Origin: Microstegium vimineum
Lineage: Eukaryota > Streptophyta > Magnoliopsida > Poales > Poaceae
Length of the DNA: 64,000 bases
NCBI GenBank assembly: GCA_022036555.1
Contig: CM039133.1
Coordinates: forward strand, 7,285,894 to 7,349,893
Direction of reading: 5' to 3'
Part shown: in pieces, positions 33,738 to 46,536 of the stretch
Numbering within the stretch: the stretch's first letter is position 1
Layout of the letters: every line of letters starts with the position of its first letter
The notes under the pieces: generated by a model
The model's database searches: none
The model's input: the letters and a program-made list of their open reading frames with translations, nothing else
Told to the model about the DNA's origin: nothing
Position numbers and translations under genes: made by a program

Positions 33738-36064
33738 TCTTACTATTACTAATTGAAGGCCTCAACAGAGGCTCACGTTAATTCTCACCAGACACGTTAA
33801 GAAAAAAGATAAATCCTAGAAATTCCCACATTAATTAGAAACATCTAGCCATTAATCAAAAGACTCTAACTATTCATAACCAATAGATTAGATCTATTTT
33901 GATTTTTTAATAAAATTTATTCCATCATTAGGAAAAAAATAGCCTAAAATATCATTACCCAAAAAAATCTAGCCACACCCGAGAGAATATTTGACGGCCG
34001 TTGCTTAATGAAATATGGAATAGGTACTTCAGACAACCGTAAAGCTTGGTTAAGATATTAATAAAATATTAGTCCTCACGTCAACTGTAAGCCTTAAATA
34101 TCAATATATCATTGTCAAAAACATTGGCCGCACGGTAGGATATATATAGAGGCCATTGGTTAATAATAAAATATCGTACTAAGTAGGAAATATATAGAGG
34201 CGGTTGGTTAATAATAAAATATCTTAATAGATACTACGAGTCGAAGACGGGTTAATATATCTTAATAAAATAGAAGGCCTTTAAGATCAAGTTACGAATG
34301 GGTAATGTATTAATATAAGATATCAGCTCCACGATGTTTGTGGATAGTTGATCTTTTAATAAAAAAAACGTGGGTAGTTGATATTTTAGTAAAAAATAAA
34401 ATAAAAATAAAGTTAATTTATTAATAAAACGTACGATATATATATTCTATCAAACTCAACAAATAATAGATATAGTATTGGAAGGCCGGTAAATATGAAT
34501 ATGGCTGATCAAGATTTCTTTCTTACGTACGGCTAATCTGGATTTTCTCCATATAATAACCGAATTGTTTTCATCCGGAAGAATAATTCTTTTGGGCTAT
34601 TTTTTATCTATATAATGGCATAGTGGGTAATTTCCTGAAAAAAAGATATAGATCCAACGGTTACGTGTGTTTAGAGTCTCTCGATTCGAAGGTTGGAGCA
34701 TTTTCCTATACTTTCATTGTTTATTGACTAAAGATAATTCAACATAATCCTCAAATTTGCTTCTAAATGAACAATAGCTATAATTATAAATGATAATTCA
34801 GTGTAAGGTTCTAAATTTATTCCTAAACCATCCATCTCCTCCATTAAAAACAATTTAAATTACCCTAACATTTTTATATATTACCCACTTCTACCATTAC
34901 AAAAGATAATAAAAATAACTACTAAGGTTGCATTAGAATTATTATATGACATTCTGAAAGGTAACATAAAGTAAATAATATCAACCACATACAAGCCATT
35001 ATAAAAATAAATAAAAAAATCCTAATGTAATTAAGAAATAAGTTATTATGAAATGTCATCTACGCCATAAAGTACTATATGTATATGTTAGGTTCAAAAG
35101 TGAGGACAATCGTGTGTTCTCTCATGTAACCAAGATAAATATTTATGCATTAGGATAAGTACTTATTTTAATTTATGAAATGTCACTTAAGAACACAAAG
35201 CAATGACATTGATAATTAACATAGAGTCATACTACCACAATAATAATTTTTAAATCATTATTTCAAATAAGTTTATACATTTTGACAAATATATTAACAT
35301 TCCTAATTTATTTTTAAACAATATATATTATATAAAATAATAATAATACACATAATGTTTTTGAAATAGGTGGTGCTGCAAACTGAAATGACTATTTATG
35401 CTATTGTCAAAATTAACGAGAAGCCTAGTTAGGATCTAGAAATGTTTTAATAAAATAAAAACAAAAAATTTCAATAAATATACAATAAGCACCCTCGTTT
35501 TAGCTTAAATTTTTTTGTACATTATATAATCCTATTAATATTTATATATTAATATTTGATTTATGTAAATACATACATGCATTTATATATGTATATATAT
35601 ATATTATGTTTTAGTAATCATAAAAAATATTTTATTCATGACTCATATACTAACATACTGACAAGTTGTTTAAAATTATATTAATGATAATGATTTATAA
35701 TTTATAAAAGTTATTGCCTTAGATATTTATACATTCTAATTAAAGTGTTCGATATATCTATATTGATTATATAAGCATTATTGCACATATGATTTGTTGA
35801 AATAATTCAAACATTTTGAGAAGTGGAGAGGTTAGAGGATGTCATGTGTAGTTATATCTTACTGGGATTCCTTTAAAGTAAACAATCATTATAAGTCTTG
35901 GATATTAATGCCTCTTCATTTAGATTCATGGCATCATAAGATATGAGCTGCGTGTAGCAACATCCACGATGCTTCAATTTAATGTTTCAAATAAATGCAT
36001 ATTAAAAATAAACAGAAGTGCCACAAAAAGAAACAAACTATAGATATGGATGACTAAACCTATG

Positions 36065-36147
36065 TGTCACACCCAATTTTAAGGACGAAATAGGATGCAT
36101 AACATTATGTGTGCCCAGGAATAATCCACACATAAGTTCACAAATTA
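36065..36147 (-). repeat. Truncated 3' LTR (last 83 bp)
   Basis: Matches 42861-42943 with very few differences, then diverges abruptly at CACAAATTAC. The outer end and target duplication are intact, so the loss is internal. Confidence 0.85.
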
Positions 36148-36205
36148 CAGCAGATACATGGTTCACCCTTCCAGTGTTTGGAGGTGGTTGGTACCTTCCT
36201 TTCTA

Positions 36206-37293
36206 CTAGTTGTTCTGATTCTGGGGTGCCTGCTGGTTCTGCTTCTCAGGGCAATTGTAAGACATATGCCCTTCTTTCCCACAACGGAAACACTTATTGT
36301 TGTTACTGTTGTTGGGGTTGTTGTTCTTTACTGCCAGAGTATTTGGATTCGCCTGACGCTGAGCTTGGTTAGAGACCTGCTGAGGTGGGCGCTGGCCTCC
36401 AAACTGTTGTTGACCTTGAGGGTGTTGTTGGAACTGATTACGCTGAGGAAACTGACCTCTGTTCCACTGGTTGGACTGCCCTTGGCTTCTCTGCTGGAAA
36501 CTCTGCTGCGGATAGGGTCGAGGGCGGGTGTTGCTGCTCAAAGCCTGACCCTGTAGCTTCCTCTTCTTCGTTTCCATTTCCCGGCGCTTATTGTCAATCA
36601 CAATAGCGCGGTTCACCAAGGTTTGGGGTACTAATTGGACATGAGCTGAAGCTGAAGACCATCATAGAGTCCCTTCAGGAATCTGCGCTGCTTGTCACAG
36701 TCCCTAGCCACTTCATGTGGAGCATAGCATGACAATTGAGCAAACTTGTCACGGTACTCAGCCACTGTCATTGAGCCTTGCTTGAGGGATCTGAACTCCT
36801 CTTGCTTCAACTCCATCATACCTTCAGGAATATGGTATGATCTGAATTCCTCTCTGAATTCCTGCCAACTGACTTCAGGAGCATCATCAGGGCGTCCATA
36901 CTGGAAAGACTCCCACCAATCTTGGGCTGCTCCTTGTAGCTGTCCAAAGGCATACAACACTTTTTTAGTATCATTACATTGTGCTATGTTCAGTTGTTTC
37001 TCTACAGCACGGAGCCAATCATCTGCATCCAAAGGGTTGGATGCGTGGGTGAAGACGGGAGGTCGTCCCTTCATGAATTCTCCTCTTTTGTCCCTAACTT
37101 GGACTGACGGTAGAATTCCAACAGGCTCGCTCTCCAAGCGATGCATCATGGCTTGCATCAATTGTGCCTGCATACCCATCAGTTGTTCCACTGACACAGC
37201 AGGTGAAGCAGGCAGTGGTGATGGCGGGTTGACAGGAACTCCACGTCCACGGCCACGTCCACGACCATGAACTCTAGCACCTCTGCCGTCCAT
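36206..37293 (-). pseudogene. gag: Ty3/gypsy gag with CCHC zinc knuckle, frameshifted
   Basis: Starts MDGRGARVHGRGRGRG (37293). The capsid-like core has RPPVFTHASNPLDADDWLR, KVLYAFGQLQGAAQDWW, FREEFRSYHIPEGMM and MTVAEYRDKFAQLSCYAP, the pattern of Tekay/Del-type gags. A 1-bp loss near 36620-36635 (LMSN-stop) moves the rest to another frame: VNRAIVIDNKRREMETKKRKLQ, a Gln/Asn/Pro-rich linker, and one CX2CX4HX4C knuckle CFRCGKEGHMSYNC, stop at 36206. Gag would package element RNA. The truncated 3' LTR begins less than 60 bp downstream, so pol is absent. Confidence 0.85.
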
Positions 37294-38337
37294 CTGTTTT
37301 TCAGCAAAGATGTAGGGTTTAGTGACTTTGTAAAGCATATAACGTGTTTGTGTCAAACGGAAATTTTCTGAGCATGATATCACATCAGCAGTGCAGTAAA
37401 AAGTTCATATCTCAAGCTCTGGAACTCAAACAGAAATTCTGCCTGTATAGCTAGAAAGATGAGAGAGTTCTCTACATCTTTAGTGATCATAAGATTTTCA
37501 GATTCTTTTACTATGTTTGTCAAAAACTCGAAACAAACAGCTTTATTCAGGTTCACAGACTGCGCAGTAAGACTAACTTGCAACAGCAACATCTCTTAGC
37601 TCAAAACAGATATGAGGTTGGTTTAGGCGACGTTAGACAGGTACGGAAGTCTAGTTTCTGGTGTGAGAGTTTCATCAACATAGCATTTACTAATTTGGAG
37701 ATATAAAGCAAAGAACAGAGACTGCTCCAGAAAAACAGCACAGGGTATATGTGACCAGATCAACCCACTGATATATTATCAAACATTAAACCTAATGTTT
37801 CAACTTGTGAGACTTGTGGACAGGCCCACAATTTCTCATGCTAACAAACAACCAAAGAACCAAATCAAACAAGTTCATATATTCAAGCACTAAGACATCA
37901 AGTTCATCCATCACAAAACTAGATCAGACTCGCACTACTACGCTTATTACAAAGGGGGAAGGGATTCATCATCTATGGAGCTTCATCAGTCATGATTTGG
38001 TTGGGTGGCTTATTCTCATACATTGGGGCCATGTTCAGCTAGGCCCTCAAGTCATCCACCATCTTCTGGAATCGAGCCACTGACTGCTTCTCGCCATGCA
38101 ACTCCTCCTGCAACCTCTCATTGACTCCTTGGAGCTCATTGAGATGCCTGACTGTGGTGTCCAGGGTAGAGCCAGGGTCAAGAGGGTTCTGGATCGACCA
38201 AATGTTGAACCTAGTGTCATAGCGAGGCAGGAACCTGTATGCATCACCCTGCATCGTTGTGTAATGCCTTCCATGGTAGTAGATGTAGGCGTTCTCAGCA
38301 GCATTCTCCATGTTGTCCCTGTCAAGAGCCCTCCTGG

Positions 38338-41300
38338 TGTGACAGAACCTCTTAAGATAGGGCCCACTTGCCAGGATTAACCAACTTAATCCTAACAGAT
38401 GATCCAAATCTTAATTAGCCCATCAGGTGTCGCCACTTTGCAGTGGGTCATCCACCTCTTTCCGAACAGGATCACCTCATTACAACCATGACAGAAGTAA
38501 TACGAAATTTTTACATTATATCAAAGTAGCGGAAATTTAAAGTCATATTACAAACCATAAGTTTTGAAACATAACTTAGTGTCATATGATAACGATACAT
38601 CAAGTTGCTGATAGATTAAGAATGAACAACTGAGGTACTCTTGCCCAAGAGTCAAGCAAGGATAGGTATTCCTCATCTTCATCTACACTGACCACGGTCA
38701 TGCAGCAAGAAGCCACACAAACCGGGTTGTGATCCTCATCTGCAACAGGGGTTAACAAACCCTGAGTACGGGAGTACTCCACAAGACTTATCCGACAAAG
38801 AAAAGTATTTGGTGGACAAAGCAGTATGCAAGTCATAGGAATTCAAGGTGGTTTGTAAGAATCAAGTATTTTGCATAAATGAGCATTTATAAAAGAATTG
38901 AAATCATTTATGTTATCCATAAGATTACTCAAGTATCGACCTAGATGTATGATCGATAACAAGGTAATAACCATCCACGAAGGGATCCAACAAGTATCCA
39001 GTTTAAGTGTATTACTACGAAGAAGAAAACAGGGTCATGTTTCCATATCCGAGGAACACGACGATTCGAACCGGTTTATCCCAGCTGGGGCTTCCCTATC
39101 ACACGACATATACAGCCGCTTAAAGCACGCATATGACTACCTTTCCCTGGATCCTCTTGCCAAGACCGGGGTTCCGCCACCTGAGAGCACAGTACACCTC
39201 CATCCAGTTCGCTAACTTGGAGGGTACACACTACTCTCGCCATCTCTCCACTCCCAGTGCGGATTAACCGTTCTTCAAGCGAGAATAGCCAGAGTCCAGC
39301 TTCCCGGAGTATGTGATAAGTACTCCAAAGTCACAACCCTAGTCATGCATCAACGGACGGTTCCTAATCGACACAGGCGGAAAGAACCCGCTCACCAGAT
39401 ATCCACATCTGGTGGCTCTCCAACACCGTGTCCAGCCGGTCTCAGATTATTACTTCCAACAAGAAGACACAGCCATTTGCCGCAGCAATCCGCTATTCTT
39501 CTCAAAAACAGAACCATTGCTGAAGCAATCATGTTGCCACCTATTCTCGCAGATGACAGGAAATCATCTGACTCTATCGGTCTAAGCATTGCTAAGCAGC
39601 ATGAAGCAACAATCGTATTTTTAAAACAGCATCAAGGTACAGGAATAAATAATTCAAGGTAAGGCTATGCATCAAGTAGGAATTTGATTGAATACCGTAA
39701 TGCAATAGTATAAACATAAGTGTATTTAAAGCAATCATTTTAAATACAAGGAAGTGTTTGAATGCACCGGGGCTTGCCTTGGTTGGAGGGATAAACGAAC
39801 TCGGGCTCAGATTCAAGAGAGAAAACCTCTGCACTGGAGGTATCCAACCCAACCAATGAACAATCTACACGATATAACGACATGTTTTAGATGATGCTTG
39901 AATAGTAAACATGATGCTCAACACAAACAAACAGGCTCTTAAAAGAAAACTAAAACAGATAGCCCTCGAGTACCACTTCCCTTCAAGAAGGAAAGCAACA
40001 CTAGGCTAGGAAGCAAATTAAATAGGCCCTATTTATCTTGATTATCTAAGTTAACACTTACATCCAAACGAACTAAGAAAACAACATTACATTGAGCATG
40101 TCCCACTTGTGTTTGTCACTGGACAATGACCATTTGCATCAAGTAATCCAAAATCACTCAAAGCCTAAAGTTATTAGGGTTTCTAAACATTTTATAACTA
40201 AACAGGGCATTGTTACAGAACTAAAATCAGGAAACAGGAAGAACTTTGCTCAAGACCCTCGGACGGCTGAAACTCAACCATCAGCGGCACAGAGGCTCGA
40301 GCGGCGTCGAGAACCACAAAACACGGCGGCAAGTCGCCGTCGGTGATCAAACCGAGTGGTTACCCCTCGAACTTGCTTCGGCTTGCCGAGCCGAACCCAA
40401 CGAGGTGCGCCACGACTCAAACAAACCTTCCAAGACACCTCATCGAGGGTGTTGGTGGTCGGACAGGGCTCGACCCATCGCACACCACCGAGAACAGACC
40501 TCGATCGAAGAAGAGAGGCCTCGATCGATGAAGGAAGACCTTGCTCGATGAAACTGGGCCTCGACCGACCCTCGATCAGAGAAGCTAGGCCTCGGTCGAT
40601 GCAACTAGGCCTCGAACAGAGACGCTAGGCCTCGATCGACACTCGATCAAGAGGCTAGGCCTCGATCACGACTCAGAAGACAACTGCGAGCAAAACGCCC
40701 ACAGAAACGAGGCTAAAACCTACCCAGGAGACCTTGTCGACGGTAAAGGCAGCGAACTGAGCTCGACCGCACCCATGCCGACAGACACAGGCCTCGATCG
40801 AAGGAGCTAGGCCTCGAGCAGAGACGCTAGGCCTCGATCACGACTCAAACGAAACAACCAACAACTCCAGCAAGCTAAGCGGCCCCCAAACAACATGAAG
40901 CGCAAGCCAAACGAACATAGAGCTAAGAGCAACCCCCTCGACGACAGCGCTGGCGGTCGACGGAGATCTGCACGTCGCGCGCCGAAGGGAACACGCACGC
41001 GCTCGAGGGCAACTACCCGTTAGAACAGACTCAGGACGGCTAGGCGAAGCTAGCGCAAGACTTGGATCTCGAAAAGATCAACTACAACGACTCGACGACG
41101 AACACACCGCCGCGCGGAACAAGAACAGCGGCGGTGCTCGAGGACAGAGCTCGAAGGCTCGACACCAGGATAAACGAGAAGAGCGGAGAGGTCGAGGAGC
41201 TCACCCTGGTCACGGAGCACAAGCAAGCGCGGCCGGAGGTGAAGCAGAGACGACCGTCGATGGAGAACGTGCTAGCGGAGACGAAGAACTGCGCGGCACG

Positions 41301-42080
41301 AAGATGTTCCCGGAGCAGAGCAGCGGCGGTTGCGTCGGAGCTGAGGAAGACAGAGCCGCGCTGAACGAATGCGGGCTCGAAGGCTTCAACAAACTTACCC
41401 CGAAGATGCGCAAGTTCAAGGCGAAGGCATGACGAATGATTGAGTGATTGGCAGCAGCTAACGAGCTCGGACGAGTTCGTCAACGATGGAGGTGGAGCGC
41501 TCGGCGGAGACGAAGCAGAGCGAAGCGAAGTAGAGTGGAGCAGTGGCGTGGAAAGGAAAGAAGAGAGAACGGTTTTCCGTTTTAAAGGCGGCAACGGGTT
41601 CCATGATTTCGCCACGTACACTCGACAAGACGGGAGTCCGTGGACAGGTGTCGGCGTCGGGCACCGTCGAGATCGACCCTGCCATACAACTGCTCGATGA
41701 AAGGACAGAATTGACCCTGCAGCTATTTTGCAAAATGCTCAAGCTTCCAGGGTTTTCAGGAAAAACTTTGAACACGAAAGATGCTCAAAATTTCAAGATC
41801 TACAACTTTTCTTAAACAACCATAAGCAAAAACTTTATAGATTTTGAAAATCATGTTTAGGGTTAAATCCACCCCCTCTAGGAAAAGGGTTTGGATTCCA
41901 AATTTTAAATTTTTAGAATTTAAAAAGATGACCTGCCTCCAAACAAATTATCAAACACAAGCAAGTAAACTCATTTTAGTTCAATGCATATCCAGGTTTT
42001 GCAAACAAATGAAAGATGCTTAATGCATATGATGATATGATCAAATTTTTAATTAAGTTATTAACACCCGGGGTGTTACA
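38338..42080 (-). mobile_element. Solo LTR of a second Ty3/gypsy family (3.74 kb)
   Basis: Flanked by a perfect 5-bp CCTGG duplication (38333-38337, 42081-42085); ends TGTGACAGAACC and GGGGTGTTACA. No retroelement genes inside. It matches, in inverse orientation, the LTR at 60036-63681 (for example the stretch around 39050-39240 versus 62860-63030), so the whole insert is one LTR. Open frames inside (for example 41082-41621) are in GC-rich LTR sequence and have no known domains. Confidence 0.85.
40480..40860. repeat. Interspersed GGCCTCGATCGA motif array in the solo LTR
   Basis: About ten copies of (C/A)TAGGCCTCGATC or close variants occur at irregular 20-60 bp spacing. A short motif has been amplified rather than a long unit. 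Confidence 0.7.
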
Positions 42081-42845
42081 CCTGGCTACATGGACATGGA
42101 CAGTCTCCACCTTCTGACTGTCGTGAGCCTCATTCCATACAGAGACTACCACCTGTGCCTTCCAGTAACTAGCTTCCTGAGGGTGAGAAAACTCAGAAAC
42201 TAGGTACTTCACAGAAGTGTCCATCTCAGGGTAGTACTCCTCCAACACTTTCAACAGCAAGTTGTGGAAGTACGCCGCTGGAGAAGGGTACTTGTAGTAC
42301 TGCTCCTCGGACCATCCAAGCTGCTCATCCTCTGGTGGCGTCGCCAGGGCAGGTGCTGGTGCTGGTGAGAGGAGTGGAGCTAGAGTCGGTGAAGGCAGGG
42401 GCGAAGGTGTAGTAGCTGGTACAGGAGCTGGTGAAGCAACTGGTGTAGGAGCTGGTGGTGGGGATGGTGCTGCAAGGTTCACATCCATCCACTCCTGTTC
42501 GTCCTCCGTGTTGACGTCCTCCACCAACACTTGCTCCTCCTCAGGGTCCTCCTCAGACTCGGACACCATCTCGTCATCTGAGATGTCCACCACTGGCTGG
42601 GAAATCTGAGAGGTGAACTGGGCCATGTAGCTGCTGGTGCTAAGACGACGAGACCTCGTGATAGGCGGCATCTACAGAATTTAGATTAAACTTAATTAGA
42701 ACAACATTTTAAATAATAGAATAAAGACATAGAAGCATATAAATTTTGTAAATAACAAGAGCAAGATAGAAAGCAGTAGAATAGTGAAGCAAGGGATCCT
42801 AAAATGACCATTACTACCTAGGCTTGCGTCGTACAGTCAACTCAA

Positions 42846-42857
42846 GCTCTAATACCA
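42846..42857 (-). other. Primer-binding site (tRNA-Met type)
   Basis: On the minus strand TGGTATTAGAGC lies three bases after the 5' LTR end. It matches the usual TGGTATCAGAGC complement of initiator tRNA-Met with one change, and fixes the element's orientation. Confidence 0.8.
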
Positions 42858-42860
42858 ATT

Positions 42861-45800
42861 TGTCACACCCAATTTCAAGGACGAAATAGGATGCATAACA
42901 TTATGTGTGCCCAGGAATAATCCACACATAAGTTCACAAATTACAAAGTACCATCACAGAGTTTAATACATAACGTACATATATCCATTACAAGAATAAA
43001 AAAAACAGACGGAAGGTACAACTAGCTCTTGAGGCTCCATCTCACAGGGAAGGTCAACTGGTTGACCAAGCCTAGAAATCTTCAGGGAACTCTTCATAGC
43101 CTCCTGCTTCTGTTACCCATCCGGGATTTTTATCCGAAATTGAAAAGAAAACAAGCGTGAGTACACACGTACTCAACAGTATAACATGGGGTTATGAAGC
43201 TCAAAAGGATGACAATGGCTTACTGCGTTTAGCACTTTTAGTTGGTCAAAGTTTTATTGTTAAGTAACATCAGTTATGCTTAAGCCCCAAGTGATCCCAC
43301 TTATAACCTTGCCAAAGTTTAAAGAACATAAACATCATCATAAAGGTGGTGGCAACAGGAACAAAAATGTTGGTCAAGTTAATTAATTAAACCGTCAGTT
43401 TTCCGGGCCGCTCGTGACCGTGAGCACGGCTGATATATCAGTTTTAACACTCTGCAGAGGTTGTGCATCTTTACCCGTGAGTCGTGATGCCTCGAATGCC
43501 CGGGTTAATTACTCCCATAACACTGCCAAGGTGAGTGGTCGGGGTTCACTATGAAACCTTTCATAGTATCTCGTCTAACATGATTAGGGCCGCTAGGATT
43601 GGCAAGGGGTGATAGAGCTCCCCTTCCGAGTAGCATAAAGACCCGCAGCCTACGCTCAAACTTGGACAGAGGCCGCACTATAACCAGCTCGGCAAGAGCC
43701 TAATGCGCCCTTTCGGGTAACCGCTAACGAGCTAGAAAAGAGCCTACTACTGAGTTAAAGCCAGAGCCATGTAGCTCTCACGGTAGCACTGTCAGTCCCA
43801 GCTTTTGCCAACAGTGAGTTATTATAAAAGGTTATGTTCCAATTGCCATAAACAGGATCACCAATTCATTCAAAGCATTATAACATTTGGCAGGGATCAA
43901 GTATTCATTTACATAGCACTAGCCATCTACCCATATGCATAACCCAAAGGTGCCAAGGTAAAGGATTTCAATTCTATGGAAACATACTACGGGTATCAAT
44001 TAAACACATGCACATGAAATTATGTTTACGGTGAATAGGATAACAAGGAAGGTCCCATGCTATACTTGCCTTGGTTCTCAAAGTCTTGCTGGTCAAAACA
44101 CTCCTGATCAAAGAACTCTTGATCACCAACAAACTCCTCACTGCCTGAACTCGATCACGGCATTGCAACAACACGCATTCCAATTGCATACATACAAAGC
44201 AAACAAAACTAATATTAGAACAATACACCAATAACAATAAACAGAGTTGAAAGGTTTATAAAAAGATACTACGCATTGCTACGATCATTTCAACACGAAT
44301 TTCAAGAAAATCAGATTTAAAACGCAAAAGATATGAATTTAACTAGTTCTCTAGGAGCATCTTTAATATATGAATTATCCTTGAATTTAAATAATTCAAA
44401 CATGACTAACAGATGGTTTAACATGTATATAATGTCATTACGAATCTAACGCAATTCGAATCGACCAAATCGGAGTTAAAATAAAGTTTTTATAAGGAAT
44501 TTAAGGCAGTGGCATTTCTGTAAATATCAGATTTCCATTTTTGGAATAAACCGAGCAGAATTACGTGTCTTGACTGAGAAAACGTAAACTCAGAAACGCC
44601 TCAGAAACGCGCCAGCGCTGTGACACAGAGTCAACAGGTCTGCCACGCGGCGGCCCGGGATTGGGCGGGTCCATGGGCACAGCCGTGCACCGCGCGAGGG
44701 TTGCGGTCCACCGGTCCACCGTGGACCGGGAAGCATACCCCTTCGGGGGATTTAATCTTGGCCGTCCAGAGAAGATCCAACGGCGCAAAACAAAAGGGGG
44801 ACTTTCCCCCGCCGCCGCACCGGCTCCTGACGGTGGCGCCATGGCCAGCAGAGGGCCGAGCTCGCCGGCGTCTCGTCGGAGTGACGTTTCCGACCACGGT
44901 TTCGCAATCCAAGGGTAGGGGAAGGGAGAGCACGGCTAGGCGAACTCGTTGGTGCGCTCGGATGAACCCAGAGACGCGAGCAGAGGCGGTGCCATGGATC
45001 TCAGCGGCGCAAGCTCGTCGGCGAACGCGGGGAAGACACTTCCGACCGTCTCGGCTTCAACCAAAAGCACCGGGAGGGCCGGCGTGCTTGTGCGAACGCA
45101 ACAGAGGGCTCAATTGGAGCGGCGGTTTGCCGGAACAGGGAGGTCCGCGACGGCGCCATGATCAATCTCGATCGGTGTGTGCGGGTGAGACGATACGGCG
45201 CGGTAACGACCAAACTGAGGGCACTGGGATGGGCGGTGTGTCCGTGCGGTGCTGGTGATACGCTCGGACGAGGTGGTGTGCAGCCGGGGTGCGTTGCCCG
45301 CGGCGGCGCCATTGACGGCGGCGCGGAACGCACGCGGCCAGTGCCACAAGGACTACCAAGCGCTGAATTAAAGACTTAGGAAGAGAGAGGGGGCGATGGC
45401 GGAGCTCACCGCGACTTCGAAGAGAACGGAGACGGCTCAGGGTGACTTGACGGCGAGGAATGGCGGTCGGCGTGCGACGGCGGTCCGAGAGCTCCGCGTA
45501 CATGGCGTTGGACGTTCTGTGGCCAAAGGCAGGGCACACAGAGAGAGAGAGAGAGAGATTAGGCCAAGGAGGTTCGCGGGGAGTTCGCGGTTGCGAAACG
45601 AGGCTTACCAAGGCGAGTTGAGGGCTCCGGTGTGCTGCTCTGCGACAACGGCGGCGGCGGCGGTGGCGAGAGCAGATGGGAAAAACGAGAGCAGAGGGAT
45701 GGCGTGCCGCTTTATAGCGCAGAGCAGAGCGTGCGGGGCGTGCGGTTGCGGTCGGCGAAATCGGACGTGGGCGCGGGTGAGAGGGAGCGGGGATCGTGCG

Positions 45801-46349
45801 GCAGTTGCCGTCCGTGGCGCGCTCGTGCGCGAACTCTGCGAGTAGTGCGGAGGGAGGTTGGGGACGGGCCTGACATGTGGGGCCGGTCGTCAGTGGAAGA
45901 GAGAGAGGATGCGGGAGCTGGAGGTTGGCGCCGACAGGTGGGACCCGAAGGTCAGAGAGAGAGGGAGGGCGGGCGCGGTCGGCTGGGCCGGTTGAGAGGA
46001 AAAGAGGGAGTGGGCCTCGGCCTGCCTGCTGGGCCGGCAGAAGAGAAGAGAGGGAGTGGGCTGGGTTTCAGGAGGGAGTGAGAAAGGCCAAGCCTTTTTC
46101 CTTTTCTTTTTATATCCCTTTTCCAAATCCATTTCAAAAGCAATTTGAATTCATTTGAAATTTGGGGTTTGCAATTTCAATCAATCAAAGAAAATTATGC
46201 AGCTGCATGAATGCACATTCATGTTACTAAACTAGAAATTGATTTTAATTCAATAAACTTTATTATTTCCCTAATTTCCATGCTCACACAATTTCATAAA
46301 TAAATCATTTTCATCTAATTTAAATACATTCAAATTTGTGGGTGTTACA
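42861..46349 (-). repeat. 5' LTR of the minus-strand Ty3/gypsy element (3.49 kb)
   Basis: TGTAACACCC at 46349 to GGGTGTGACA at 42861. It has an AT-rich part and a 1.5-kb GC-rich part (44600-46080) with many overlapping open frames on both strands, none with a recognisable domain. Shares text with LTR pieces at 53663-54430 and 57040-59899 (GCCGCTCGTGACCGTGAGCA). Confidence 0.85.
45537..45561. repeat. (GA)n microsatellite
   Basis: An uninterrupted AG run of about ten units inside the GC-rich part of the LTR. Confidence 0.9.
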
Positions 46350-46506
46350 CTATGGTTGTCGCAACTAGATAGAGAGTAAAAATATCTACTATGTTAGAAA
46401 TTAAACAGTGTAAAATATGTCAGTTTAATATAAGTAATTTTAATTAGTTTGAAATATTATACTATGACTAATGCTTATGTCTTCTAGGATTCTATCACGT
46501 ATTGAT

Positions 46507-46536
46507 CACGTGTGAGAGCACATGTTAGATGTCTAA
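46507..46536 (+). mobile_element. Helitron C 3' terminus, decayed hairpin + CTAA
   Basis: CACGTGT-GAGA-GCACATG pairs with one mismatch and one wobble. It aligns with the B hairpin (same GAGA loop) and is followed by TTAGATGTCTAA and T. The body of C upstream is split by the gypsy element. Confidence 0.65.

Larger units (their letters stand above)
38039..42671 (-). pseudogene. Extra ORF upstream of gag, function unknown, split by a solo LTR
   Basis: Two parts, 42671-42081 and 38337-38039, read in one frame once the LTR insertion and one copy of its CCTGG duplication are removed; together they make about 295 residues. N-terminus MPPITRSRRLSTSSYMAQF, then a very acidic stretch (DDEMVSESEEDPEEEQ), a Pro/Ala repeat linker (PAPTPVASPAPVPATTPSP), a globular-looking part (YPSPAAYFHNLLLKVLEEYYPEM; YYHGRHYTTMQGDAYRFLPR) and a C-terminal helix LNELQGVNERLQEELHGEKQ likely to be coiled coil, stop at 38039. 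I do not recognise a domain. It lies between primer site and gag, same strand; additional ORFs in this position are known in some plant Ty3/gypsy elements. Confidence 0.7.
36065..46349 (-). mobile_element. Ty3/gypsy retrotransposon, minus strand, pol deleted
   Basis: Flanked by a 5-bp duplication CTATG (36060-36064, 46350-46354), with ends TGTCACACCC and GGGTGTTACA. Read on the minus strand: 5' LTR (46349-42861), tRNA-Met-like primer site (42857-42846), an extra ORF (42671-38039, split by a solo LTR), gag (37293-36206), and then only the last 83 bp of the 3' LTR (36147-36065). Protease, RT, RNase H and integrase are missing. Confidence 0.85.

Noticed and set aside
41062..41815. Open frames on both strands, up to 179 codons
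   Set aside because: Part of the 3.7-kb solo LTR with a perfect target duplication; low-complexity, no homology recognised.
44620..46081. Many open frames of 100-210 codons
   Set aside because: They lie inside an LTR bounded by clear ends and a primer site, on both strands, with no domains.
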